A DNA stretch of 64,000 bases from Ignavibacteria bacterium (GTDB lineage: Bacteria > Bacteroidota > Ignavibacteria > Ignavibacteriales > Ignavibacteriaceae): assembly GCA_030693705.1 (NCBI GenBank), contig JAUYAB010000062.1, forward strand, positions 1 to 64,000. Reading direction: 5' to 3'. Shown here piece after piece: positions 10,360-18,812 of the stretch; positions within the stretch are counted from its first letter, which is position 1, and every line of letters starts with the position of its first letter. A program made the translations under genes and the position numbers. A model generated the notes under the pieces. That model saw only the letters and a list, made by a program, of their open reading frames with translations, did no database searches and was not told the DNA's origin.

Positions 10360-12552
10360 ATGAAAAAATTATTTTCTTTGTGGATTTCGATCCTCTTCAC
10401 TATAACCGTTTTGCCACAAACCAATTCAGACAATTTTATTAGAGGAGTAGATATTTCATTTACTCCTCAAATTAAAGATGCCGGTGGTGTTTGGAAGCAG
10501 AATAATGTTGCCGATGACGTCATTGATATCTTCAAAAATAACGGCGCCAATTATGTAAGACTCCGTCTCTGGCACACTCCTTCAAATCAATATTGCGGTT
10601 TAAATTCAACTCTCGCGTTCGCAAAGGAAGTTAAAGCAAAAGGATTCAAATTTCTACTCGATATTCATTATTCCGATTGGTGGGCTGATCCGGGGCAGCA
10701 AACCAAACCGGCTGCGTGGAATGGTCTTTCGTTTGCCGTTCTCACTGATAGCGTTCGTGCTTTAACAAAGCATGACATCCTCGCTTTAAAAGATCAGAAC
10801 ACACTGCCGGATATGGTACAAGTTGGCAATGAAATAACAGGCGGCATGCTTTGGCCCGATGGGAAGATCAGTGTTGGCGGCTGGGGAAATTTTACAACTT
10901 TGTTGAAAGCTGGAATCCAAGGTGTGAAGGATGTTGATACAACTGCAAAAATTATGATCCACATTGACCGCGGCGGAGATAACAATTCTTGCAGATGGTT
11001 TTATGATAACTTGAAATCAAATGGAGTGACTTTCGATATTATCGGTCTCTCATATTATCCCTGGTGGCATGGTTCTTTAACCAATGCGCAAAATAATTTA
11101 AATGATCTTGCGACTCGTTACAATAAAGATATCGTTGTAGTTGAGACAGCTTATCCATGGACTACTCAATACTTAAACGATGGTGTTAACAATGTAGGAT
11201 TTGATCCCACAAAACTGCCGGCTGGTTATCCGGTCAATCCGCAAGGGCAAAGAGATTTTCTAACGTACCTTATTAAATTGATTAAGAATACTCCATCAAA
11301 TAAAGGAATCGGATTTTTCTATTGGGAACCGGCATACATTTCTGTTCCACCGGTTGGTTCTGCCTGGGAGAATTATGCACTGTTTGATTTTAGCGGAAAT
11401 GCATTTTCAACGCTTCAGGCTTTTCAGAGCAATGATAGTTTATCTACTGTTAATGTAACATTACGCTTAAACACTTCAACACTTGGAGATACACTAAAAA
11501 GTACCGGGCTTGTTCAGGCAAGGGGACAAATATTCGGCGTTAGTTCCGGATTTTTCCCGAGTGGTGAAAAATTTTCTTGGGATATAAATTCGCAAATAAA
11601 ATTGAAGAATGTTGGCGGAGATTATTGGGAATATACTTTTAAAATGTATCCCGCTGATGAAATACAATTTTTGTTTTGGGCAGGACATTCATCAACAGTT
11701 CCTACATACAGAAGTTTAGGCTGGGAAGGACAGATCATTCCGTTCGATAGTTCGGCGGTTAACTACCGTGTATCTACTGCCGGATTGAAAGACACTGTTT
11801 TGGATTTGGAATTTTTTAACAGTTCGGCAACCAAAGCGCCGCAGTATTGGTCACCGATTGAAAGTAAAACGGATTCTGTTGGAATTCTTTTTAGAGTGAA
11901 TGTTGCTCATCTTATCAAAGCCGGATTGTTTGACGCCGCAAAAACAATGACGATTAGTGTTCGTGGTGATTCCGCAAGTTCGGCAGGTGTCCTGTCTTGG
12001 GATTCCGATAATCTTCACCTGAAGCAAGAACCGATAAGTGTTGGTTCGGGAACGTTTTGGTCGGGAGTAGCTTATTTCCCGAAAAACAAAATCACTTCCG
12101 GAACGCCGATCAGTTATAAATTTTATGTTACCAACTGCACGTTTGGCGGCTGGGAATCGGGAATTGAAAATAGAGTTTTCAACTTTCCGGAATCCGATTC
12201 AACCTTGGTTTGGAAATTCTTTAATGATAAGAATCCATTAACCGGGATTGAAGACGAAGCTCCATTGATCGCGGATAAATTTATGTTGTATCAGAATTAT
12301 CCCAATCCGTTTAACCCGGCAACAACAATTAAATTTTCAATTACAGAAAAATCAAATGTGCAGTTAAGAGTTTTTAATCTTTTAGGCGAAGTTGTGAAAA
12401 CGCTGGTAAATCAAAATGAAGAAGCCGGCGTTCATTCAATAACTTGGAACGGATTGAATGAAACGGGAACTCCGGTTAATTCGGGCGTTTATTTATTGCG
12501 GTTGGAAGCCGGTTCGCAAATCCAAATGCGCAAAATGATTTTGTTAAAATAA
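10360..12552 (+). CDS. Arabinogalactan endo-beta-1,4-galactanase (GH53) with binding modules and T9SS sorting domain
   Basis: The 730-residue protein has a signal peptide, then a GH53 TIM barrel (about 25-360). 'FIRGVDISFTPQI' opens the barrel, Glu158 in 'VQVGNEITGG' is the expected acid/base and Glu262 in 'VVVETAYPWT' the nucleophile. The enzyme cuts beta-1,4-galactan or type I arabinogalactan internally. Residues about 370-640 hold two beta-sandwich modules closely related to those of the upstream binding protein ('VNVTLRLNTSTLGDTL', 'GGDYWEYTF', 'DEIQFLFW', 'GWEG'). The C-terminus is a T9SS sorting domain ('YQNYPNPFNPATTIKFS', 'KMILLK'), so the enzyme should be displayed on the cell surface or released. 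A 28-bp palindrome follows the stop. Confidence 0.93.
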   Translation: MKKLFSLWISILFTITVLPQTNSDNFIRGVDISFTPQIKDAGGVWKQNNVADDVIDIFKNNGANYVRLRLWHTPSNQYCGLNSTLAFAKEVKAKGFKFLLDIHYSDWWADPGQQTKPAAWNGLSFAVLTDSVRALTKHDILALKDQNTLPDMVQVGNEITGGMLWPDGKISVGGWGNFTTLLKAGIQGVKDVDTTAKIMIHIDRGGDNNSCRWFYDNLKSNGVTFDIIGLSYYPWWHGSLTNAQNNLNDLATRYNKDIVVVETAYPWTTQYLNDGVNNVGFDPTKLPAGYPVNPQGQRDFLTYLIKLIKNTPSNKGIGFFYWEPAYISVPPVGSAWENYALFDFSGNAFSTLQAFQSNDSLSTVNVTLRLNTSTLGDTLKSTGLVQARGQIFGVSSGFFPSGEKFSWDINSQIKLKNVGGDYWEYTFKMYPADEIQFLFWAGHSSTVPTYRSLGWEGQIIPFDSSAVNYRVSTAGLKDTVLDLEFFNSSATKAPQYWSPIESKTDSVGILFRVNVAHLIKAGLFDAAKTMTISVRGDSASSAGVLSWDSDNLHLKQEPISVGSGTFWSGVAYFPKNKITSGTPISYKFYVTNCTFGGWESGIENRVFNFPESDSTLVWKFFNDKNPLTGIEDEAPLIADKFMLYQNYPNPFNPATTIKFSITEKSNVQLRVFNLLGEVVKTLVNQNEEAGVHSITWNGLNETGTPVNSGVYLLRLEAGSQIQMRKMILLK

Positions 12553-12558
12553 TTTGTT

Positions 12559-12586
12559 GTAGAGTCATGCCATGGCATGACTCTAC
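12559..12586. repeat. Perfect 28-bp palindrome between glycosidase genes
   Basis: The 28 bases are exactly equal to their own reverse complement. The half-site is GTAGAGTCATGCCA and its complement follows without a loop. It lies 7 bp after the galactanase stop and 22 bp before the next start. No T-run follows, so it is not a textbook terminator. As RNA it could form a strong hairpin, perhaps protecting the upstream transcript end. A REP-like element is the other possibility. Confidence 0.85.
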
Positions 12587-12608
12587 GTATTTATAAGGGA
12601 CACCGTAC

Positions 12609-15203
12609 GTGAAGTTATCCGGATATATCATTTTAATTTTTCTTTTAATAGGAGTGTTTTCCTTTCCGCAAAACAACAAACCGCAGAAGCAAAATGTTTT
12701 TGTTGATAGTTTGGGAATTATGCGATGGGAAAATTCAAACGAAGAAGTAAAACTGTTTGGCGTTAATTACACAACTCCTTTTGCCTATTCTTATCGAGCG
12801 CAAAAAAAATTAGGACTTAACCTCAAGCAGGCAATTGATCTCGATGTTGCACAACTGGTGCGGCTTGGTTTTGATGCCTTCCGCGTGCACGTGTGGGATA
12901 AAGAAATAACCGATAGCGCTGGAAACATTGTTGCGAATGAACATCTTGATTTACTCGACTATCTTTTGTGGAAATTAGAATCGAACGGAATAAAAACAAT
13001 TCTTACACCAATTGCCTGGTGGGGAAATGGCTGGCCCGAGCCGGACGGCATTACTAAAGGATTTGCTCAACCATATTCCAAACTTCAACTCATGACGGAT
13101 GAAAACGCACGAACAGCGCAGCGAAATTATTTGAAACAATTTGTCAATCATCGTAATCCATACTCAAAATATACTTATGGAAATGATCCATCAATTATTG
13201 CGATGGAAATTATTAATGAACCGTTTCATCCAAACGAAGGAAAGATGGTAACAGATTACATCAATGAAATGGTTGAAGCTTTGCGTGGAGCGGAATTCAC
13301 CAAACCAATTTTTTACAATATCAGTCAGAATTGGAGTGACATACAGGCGCAAGCAGTTTGTGATGCGAATATTCAAGGTGTTTCTTTCCAATGGTATCCA
13401 ACCGATCTTGTCCACAACAAAATGTTGAAGGGAAATTTTCTACTCAATGTTGATCATTATAAAATCCCTGCTGAGAATATTTCCGGTTATGATAATAAAG
13501 CAAAAATGGTGTATGAGTTTGAAGCTGCCGATATTGGCGGTTCTTATATGTATCCCGCGATGGTTAGAAGTTTTAGAGAAGCGGGAATACAGTTTGCAAC
13601 AATGTTTTCGTACGAACCGTCGCAGATCGCATGGAGCAATACGGAATATCCAACACACTTCCTAAACTTGTTGTACACACCTTCAAAAGCAATCAGCTTG
13701 ATGATTGCGGGATATGCTTTCCATGAACTTCCGCTAAAAAAATCTTACGGTGAGTATCCAGCGAATAATCAATTTGAAAACTTTCGTGTCAGTTATGATG
13801 AAGACTTGAGTGTAGCGAATTCCGATTCATGTTTTTATTATTCAAATAGTACAGCAGATATTCCGCGAAATGTAAAATCATTAAAACACATTGCCGGATG
13901 CGGTAATTCGGAACTAGTGAGGTATAACGGAACCGGCGCATATTTTCTTGATAAACTTGAAGAGGGAATTTGGAAACTCGAAGTCTATCCGGACGCTCTC
14001 TGGTTGCGCGATCCATTTGAGCCGACAAGTTTGTCGCAACAAGTTGCCCGTTTATACTGGAACGAAAGGAGCATGTCAGTTGAACTTGCAGATTTGACGA
14101 ATAAATTTTTTGTTACTTCACTGAAAGGGAAGAAGCAAATTATTTTTGAAGTTGAAAATTCCGGATTCAAAATTAAACCGGGGATATATTTATTATCTGC
14201 ATCGCAGCTAACTAAAAAGATGATTGAAAAGAATCTTGTGGTGAAGGGAAAATTTCTCGAAGGTTTATATGCTCCAAAGGAAAATTCAGAACAAGTTGAT
14301 ATCGTTAATCTTTCGAAAGAAAAACAACTTGAAGGAAAACCTGTGCAATTTATATTTCGAATCACTGCTGAAAAAGAAATATCCGGCGCAGAACTTTATG
14401 TTAAGCGATTTGGATGGAGAAACTTTGCAAAATATTCCTTAAAGAAAGGTGAAGGTTTTACTTATTCATTTCAAGATTCATCAAAAATATTTTCTGAGGG
14501 TGAAGTGCAATATTGTGTTTCAGTTAAAACCGGAAATAAAGCCGTTACATTTCCCGGTGGTATTAATGGTTCACCGAATGAATGGGATTTTCGAATTGAT
14601 AATCCGTGGAAGGTTGTTATTCGCAAATCGGGAGAGAATATAAATTTATTTTCCGCATCGCATGATCGAAAAGATTTGATCTTTCCGCATTACAGTAAAA
14701 CGATGCAGTTCGATGTAAATTACAAGAACGGAAGAGATGGGAACAACACTTCTTTAGTGGTTAATGTTCGATATAGCGATGAGAATAAAATACCTTTCGG
14801 TGTACAACTTGCAGTGGACGAAAAAATAAAATCAGTTTGTAATGAACAAAATGATTATCGTTACACAATAATAAGAGGACGTTCAAATCAAGATACGACT
14901 TCAACTATAAAATTAATTTTGCTGATGGAAGATGGAAGAAGTTTCACATCACCTATCGTGTTGCAAAAATATTGGGAGGACATCGTTATTCCAATTTCGA
15001 GATTTCAAATTGGGAGCGCACTCGTGTTGCCCAATTCATATCCTTTGTTTCTTCCGCATGTTCGAGAGTCTTCAAGCGAAAGAAAAGAATTGAATCCGTT
15101 CGATCTAAGTGCAATACAGATTGTATGTGATAGTAAAATGAAAGAGAAGTTAGAAACGGGTTTTGAAATCGAATCTATTTACTTAAATGTGAAAAAGAAA
15201 TAA
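12609..15203 (+). CDS. Secreted clan GH-A glycoside hydrolase (GH5-like)
   Basis: The start is GTG at 12609, with 'aaggg' upstream. The 864-residue protein has a signal peptide ending near 'SFPQ'. The barrel shows 'VKLFGVNYTTPFAYSY', 'LVRLGFDAFRVHVWD' and 'IIAMEIINEPFHP'. Glu204 in the NEP motif is the expected acid/base of clan GH-A, and Glu303 or Glu305 in 'MVYEFEAAD' are nucleophile candidates. A C-terminal half of about 400 residues looks like beta-sandwich domains and I do not recognise it. There is no T9SS sorting domain, so unlike its neighbours this protein is probably periplasmic. The neighbours suggest activity on galactan- or arabinogalactan-derived oligosaccharides; the exact family and substrate are not readable from the sequence. 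Confidence 0.78.
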   Translation: MKLSGYIILIFLLIGVFSFPQNNKPQKQNVFVDSLGIMRWENSNEEVKLFGVNYTTPFAYSYRAQKKLGLNLKQAIDLDVAQLVRLGFDAFRVHVWDKEITDSAGNIVANEHLDLLDYLLWKLESNGIKTILTPIAWWGNGWPEPDGITKGFAQPYSKLQLMTDENARTAQRNYLKQFVNHRNPYSKYTYGNDPSIIAMEIINEPFHPNEGKMVTDYINEMVEALRGAEFTKPIFYNISQNWSDIQAQAVCDANIQGVSFQWYPTDLVHNKMLKGNFLLNVDHYKIPAENISGYDNKAKMVYEFEAADIGGSYMYPAMVRSFREAGIQFATMFSYEPSQIAWSNTEYPTHFLNLLYTPSKAISLMIAGYAFHELPLKKSYGEYPANNQFENFRVSYDEDLSVANSDSCFYYSNSTADIPRNVKSLKHIAGCGNSELVRYNGTGAYFLDKLEEGIWKLEVYPDALWLRDPFEPTSLSQQVARLYWNERSMSVELADLTNKFFVTSLKGKKQIIFEVENSGFKIKPGIYLLSASQLTKKMIEKNLVVKGKFLEGLYAPKENSEQVDIVNLSKEKQLEGKPVQFIFRITAEKEISGAELYVKRFGWRNFAKYSLKKGEGFTYSFQDSSKIFSEGEVQYCVSVKTGNKAVTFPGGINGSPNEWDFRIDNPWKVVIRKSGENINLFSASHDRKDLIFPHYSKTMQFDVNYKNGRDGNNTSLVVNVRYSDENKIPFGVQLAVDEKIKSVCNEQNDYRYTIIRGRSNQDTTSTIKLILLMEDGRSFTSPIVLQKYWEDIVIPISRFQIGSALVLPNSYPLFLPHVRESSSERKELNPFDLSAIQIVCDSKMKEKLETGFEIESIYLNVKKK

Positions 15204-15218
15204 AAATATTTTAATGAC

Positions 15219-16187
15219 ATGAAAGAAAATAAATTTTCAATTTCTGAAATGAAAGATGGTAACGGATTAGAAATAACCGTTAAGAATAATTCCACAAAAG
15301 AATCTTTCACCGTTCTTCCCGATTCCGGTACGCGTTTAAGTGAACTCAATCTTTATAATGGTGAAGAGTTAATATCGGTGATTAAAAAGATTGAAAATGT
15401 TCATTCCGAAAACAGAGATGATATTTTTTGTAATGCAAAACTTTCTCCATTCGCCGGAAGAATTCGAGAAGGGAAGTTTACTTTTAACTCGGTCGCTCAT
15501 CAACTGACAAAAAATTATCCGGAAGAAAATAATGCTTGTCACGGATTCGTTTATGACCGGACATTCAATGTGATTGAAAAAACGATCGGCGAAGATTTTG
15601 CCTCATGTACGCTTGAATATCAATATCTTGGCGACTTCCCCGGTTACCCGTTTATATACTCAATTCAACTCACTTACAAACTTTCTGAACTTGAAGGGTT
15701 GACTTGCACTACAAAAATATTAAACAAGTCGGATGAAGAAATTCCACTTAGCGACGGTTGGCATTTTTATTTCGATCTTGGAATGAACATTGACAACTTT
15801 ATACTGAAAACTGAAAACTGTGAACTGATTGAACTCGATTCGCAGATGATCCCAAACGGAAAAAGTAAAATGTTTTCGGAGTTCACCGAAGAAAAAATTA
15901 TAAGTGATGCAAAGTTCGATTCATGTTTTAAACTTCATGTTAAAGAGAAAGCAGAAACGCATTTAATCTCGGATGCAAAACAACTTGACCTTACCATTTG
16001 GCAGGAAGCAGGTAAAGGGAAATATCAATATCTTGTTATCTACACTCCGCCGGATAGGAAAACTATTGCGATCGAACCAATGACTTCAAACATTAACTCG
16101 TTCAACAACGGAGAAGGATTGATCATTCTTAATCCGAATGAATCTTTTACCGCCGGTTTTGGAATTTCTCTAAACAAAATCATTTAG
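15219..16187 (+). CDS. Aldose 1-epimerase (galactose mutarotase)
   Basis: The 322-residue protein starts at the ATG at 15219, 15 bp after the previous stop. It has the GalM-family motifs 'LSPFAGRIREGKF' and 'ACHGFVYDRTF', and ends with 'IAIEPMTSNINSFNNGEGLIIL'. It interconverts the anomers of galactose or glucose so that kinases can use the alpha form. No signal peptide is visible, so it should be cytoplasmic. It fits between two beta-galactosidase-type hydrolases that release beta-galactose. The epimerase fold is shared with sugar-phosphate epimerases, so the exact substrate is inferred from context. Confidence 0.86.
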   Translation: MKENKFSISEMKDGNGLEITVKNNSTKESFTVLPDSGTRLSELNLYNGEELISVIKKIENVHSENRDDIFCNAKLSPFAGRIREGKFTFNSVAHQLTKNYPEENNACHGFVYDRTFNVIEKTIGEDFASCTLEYQYLGDFPGYPFIYSIQLTYKLSELEGLTCTTKILNKSDEEIPLSDGWHFYFDLGMNIDNFILKTENCELIELDSQMIPNGKSKMFSEFTEEKIISDAKFDSCFKLHVKEKAETHLISDAKQLDLTIWQEAGKGKYQYLVIYTPPDRKTIAIEPMTSNINSFNNGEGLIILNPNESFTAGFGISLNKII

Positions 16188-16204
16188 TAAATGAGAGATA
16201 GAAT

Positions 16205-18655
16205 ATGAAAATTATAAGTGACTCTTTCCGTTATTTTCCCTTGGTTATGTTGTTAGCACTTTTACTATCTGCCGAAATGATTATTGCTCAACACGCTGAT
16301 CAGAAACAACGACAGACTTTATTCACGCGCGATTGGAAATTTTCTCCTGGCGACCAAACCGGTGCTAATAAAGTTTCATTTAATGATAAAGATTGGCGTG
16401 GATTAAATCTTCCGCACGATTGGAGTATTGAAGGAAAATTTAGTAAAGCTAATCCCGCAACACCAAGCGGTGGCGCGCTACCGGGAGGAATCGGATGGTA
16501 CCGCAAAACATTTTCACTTTCTGAATTACAAAAAGATAAACTTGTTTTTATTAATTTCGACGGAGTCTATCATAATAGCGAAGTTTGGATAAACGGGCAT
16601 TATTTGGGGAAGCGTCCTTACGGTTATAGTTCGTTCAGATATGAGCTCACTCCGTTTTTGAAATTTGGAAAAGAGAAAAATATAATTGCCGTTAAAGTTG
16701 ATAACTCTCAGCAGCCAAACTCCCGCTGGTATTCAGGTTCAGGAATTTACCGGAATGTTTGGCTTGTCACTACTTCTAAGATTTATGTTGAGCATTGGGG
16801 AACATTTGTAACCGCAATTGTAGTGAGCAAGACTTCTTCAAAAGTTTCGGTAAAGATAAAAGTACGTAACACTCTGAATGAGGAAAAATCGGTAACTGTT
16901 GCAACCGAGATTTTCGACAATTCGGGGAAGAAAGTAACATTCGTAAAGTCCAACGTGACTATTCCGGCTGCATCAGTAAACGAGACAGAACAGAAATTGG
17001 TAATCGCAAATCCAAAACTGTGGGATACCGAACATCCAAATCTTTATAAAGCTATCACTAAAATTGAGAGTGAAGAGAAGACGGTTGATCAATACGAAAC
17101 GACTTTCGGGATACGCTCATTTTATTTTGACGCTGCGAATGGATTTTTCTTAAACGGAAAAGCAATGAAAATAAAAGGAGTCTGCAATCATCATGATCTC
17201 GGATTTCTCGGCGCTGCGATCAACACTCGCGCAATAGAGCGGCAAATTGAAATTATGAAGGGAATGGGAGTGAATGCGATCCGCACTTCGCATAATCCTC
17301 CCGCGCCGGAACTTTTAGACCTCTGCGATAAGATGGGAATTATCGTTATGGATGAAGCATTCGATATGTGGGCGATGAAAAAAGTTGAGTTTGATTATTC
17401 AACAAACTGGAAAGAGTGGCACAAGCGCGATCTGGAAGATATGGTTTTGCGCGACCGCAATCATCCGAGCGTTTTTATCTGGAGTATCGGAAACGAAATT
17501 CCGGAACAGCGGGACAGCAGCGGAATTGAAATTACTCGTGAGTTGGTTTCAATAATTAAAAATTTAGATACCACCCGTCCCATTACATCGAATATGGATT
17601 ATACAAAACCGGATAATTTCTTAAATAAGTCCGGCGCGCTCGATCTTATTGGTTTCAGTTATCATCAATATGATTATGAGGCATTCCCCCAAAATTATCC
17701 GAATCAAAAATTTATCGGGAGCGAAACGACTTCTTCATTAGCAACGCGCGGATTTTATGATATGCCGTCCGACAGCATAAGACGCTGGCCTATAAGATGG
17801 GACATTCCATTCACTCAAGGTAATCCCCAACAGATGTGTTCAGCGTACGATAATTGCAGTGCGCCGTGGGGTTCAACAAATGAGGAAACATGGAAGCTCA
17901 TTAAAAAATATGATTACCTTTCCGGTATGTTTCTTTGGACGGGATTTGATTACCTCGGCGAACCGACTCCATACACATGGCCTTCGCGGAGTTCCTATTT
18001 CGGTATTGTTGATCTTGCCGGTTTTCCGAAAGATTTTTATTACCTGTATCAAAGTGAATGGACCAACAAACCAGTCCTTCACATTTTCCCTCATTGGAAT
18101 TGGGAGAAAGGGAAACAAGTTGATGTTTGGGCTTACACAAATTGCGATGAAGTTGAATTATTCTTAAATGGCAAATCGCTCGGCATAAGAAAGCAACAAC
18201 CCGATGTTTTTCATCTGATGTGGAGAGTTGATTACCAACCCGGTACATTAAAAGCCGTTGGCAAAAAAGATGGAAAAGAAATTTTAGTAAAAGAAATTAA
18301 AACCGCCGGAGCGCCGTATAAAATTGAAGCCGTTGCAGACAGAAAGAAGATAAAAGCGGATGCAACTGATCTTTCATTTATTACCGTAAGAATTTTAGAT
18401 AAAGACGGAATCCTCATTCCGAACGCTGATAATCTAATTCACTTTAATGTAACGGGAGAAGGAAAAATAATTGGAGTTGATAACGGGCTGCAAACAAGCC
18501 ATGAATCATTTCAAGCAAATTTCCGTCACGCATTTAACGGAATGTGCCTTGGTGTGATTCAATCAACCGATAAGCAAGGAAAGATAAAATTGATTGTAAA
18601 ATCAGATGGACTTAAAAGCGCTTCGATTGAAATTGTGAGCAGGGAAGAAAGATAA
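16205..18655 (+). CDS. Beta-galactosidase-type glycoside hydrolase family 2
   Basis: The 816-residue protein has a signal peptide ('LALLLSAEMIIAQ'). A GH2 sugar-binding domain follows (about 35-200, 'LNLPHDWSIEG', 'GIGWYRKTF', 'NSRWYSGSGIYRNVWL'), then an immunoglobulin-like domain and the TIM barrel (about 310-600). Glu431 in 'IWSIGNEIPE' is the expected acid/base and Glu507 in 'FIGSETTSS' the nucleophile. The C-terminus carries a DUF4982-like segment and an invasin/Big-like domain ('DRKKIKADATDLSFITV'). It should remove terminal beta-galactose (or related) residues from oligosaccharides made by the GH53 enzyme. There is no T9SS sorting domain, so it is probably periplasmic. GH2 also covers beta-glucuronidases and other exo-enzymes; the neighbours favour galactosidase. 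Confidence 0.88.
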   Translation: MKIISDSFRYFPLVMLLALLLSAEMIIAQHADQKQRQTLFTRDWKFSPGDQTGANKVSFNDKDWRGLNLPHDWSIEGKFSKANPATPSGGALPGGIGWYRKTFSLSELQKDKLVFINFDGVYHNSEVWINGHYLGKRPYGYSSFRYELTPFLKFGKEKNIIAVKVDNSQQPNSRWYSGSGIYRNVWLVTTSKIYVEHWGTFVTAIVVSKTSSKVSVKIKVRNTLNEEKSVTVATEIFDNSGKKVTFVKSNVTIPAASVNETEQKLVIANPKLWDTEHPNLYKAITKIESEEKTVDQYETTFGIRSFYFDAANGFFLNGKAMKIKGVCNHHDLGFLGAAINTRAIERQIEIMKGMGVNAIRTSHNPPAPELLDLCDKMGIIVMDEAFDMWAMKKVEFDYSTNWKEWHKRDLEDMVLRDRNHPSVFIWSIGNEIPEQRDSSGIEITRELVSIIKNLDTTRPITSNMDYTKPDNFLNKSGALDLIGFSYHQYDYEAFPQNYPNQKFIGSETTSSLATRGFYDMPSDSIRRWPIRWDIPFTQGNPQQMCSAYDNCSAPWGSTNEETWKLIKKYDYLSGMFLWTGFDYLGEPTPYTWPSRSSYFGIVDLAGFPKDFYYLYQSEWTNKPVLHIFPHWNWEKGKQVDVWAYTNCDEVELFLNGKSLGIRKQQPDVFHLMWRVDYQPGTLKAVGKKDGKEILVKEIKTAGAPYKIEAVADRKKIKADATDLSFITVRILDKDGILIPNADNLIHFNVTGEGKIIGVDNGLQTSHESFQANFRHAFNGMCLGVIQSTDKQGKIKLIVKSDGLKSASIEIVSREER

Positions 18656-18663
18656 ACCCGTAA

Positions 18664-18733
18664 GTCGAAACTCCGTTTCGACAAGCAGATGAATAAAATG
18701 AAATTAAACAGATAGGCGATTCCCCGAATCGCC
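18664..18733. repeat. Two perfect 8-bp hairpins after the GH2 gene
   Basis: Bases 18664-18682 form an 8-bp stem (GTCGAAAC/GTTTCGAC) with loop TCC. Bases 18715-18733 form another 8-bp stem (GGCGATTC/GAATCGCC) with loop CCC. The stems are unrelated in sequence but have the same size. Neither is followed by a T-run. They may mark the 3' end of the galactan operon or be REP-like elements. Confidence 0.75.
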
Positions 18734-18812
18734 CATGTGTTTTAAGTCGATAGTAGTTTACCGATTAATTCTTTATTTTTGTACAAAACATTTCAATAAA
18801 AGCGAATTGGTC

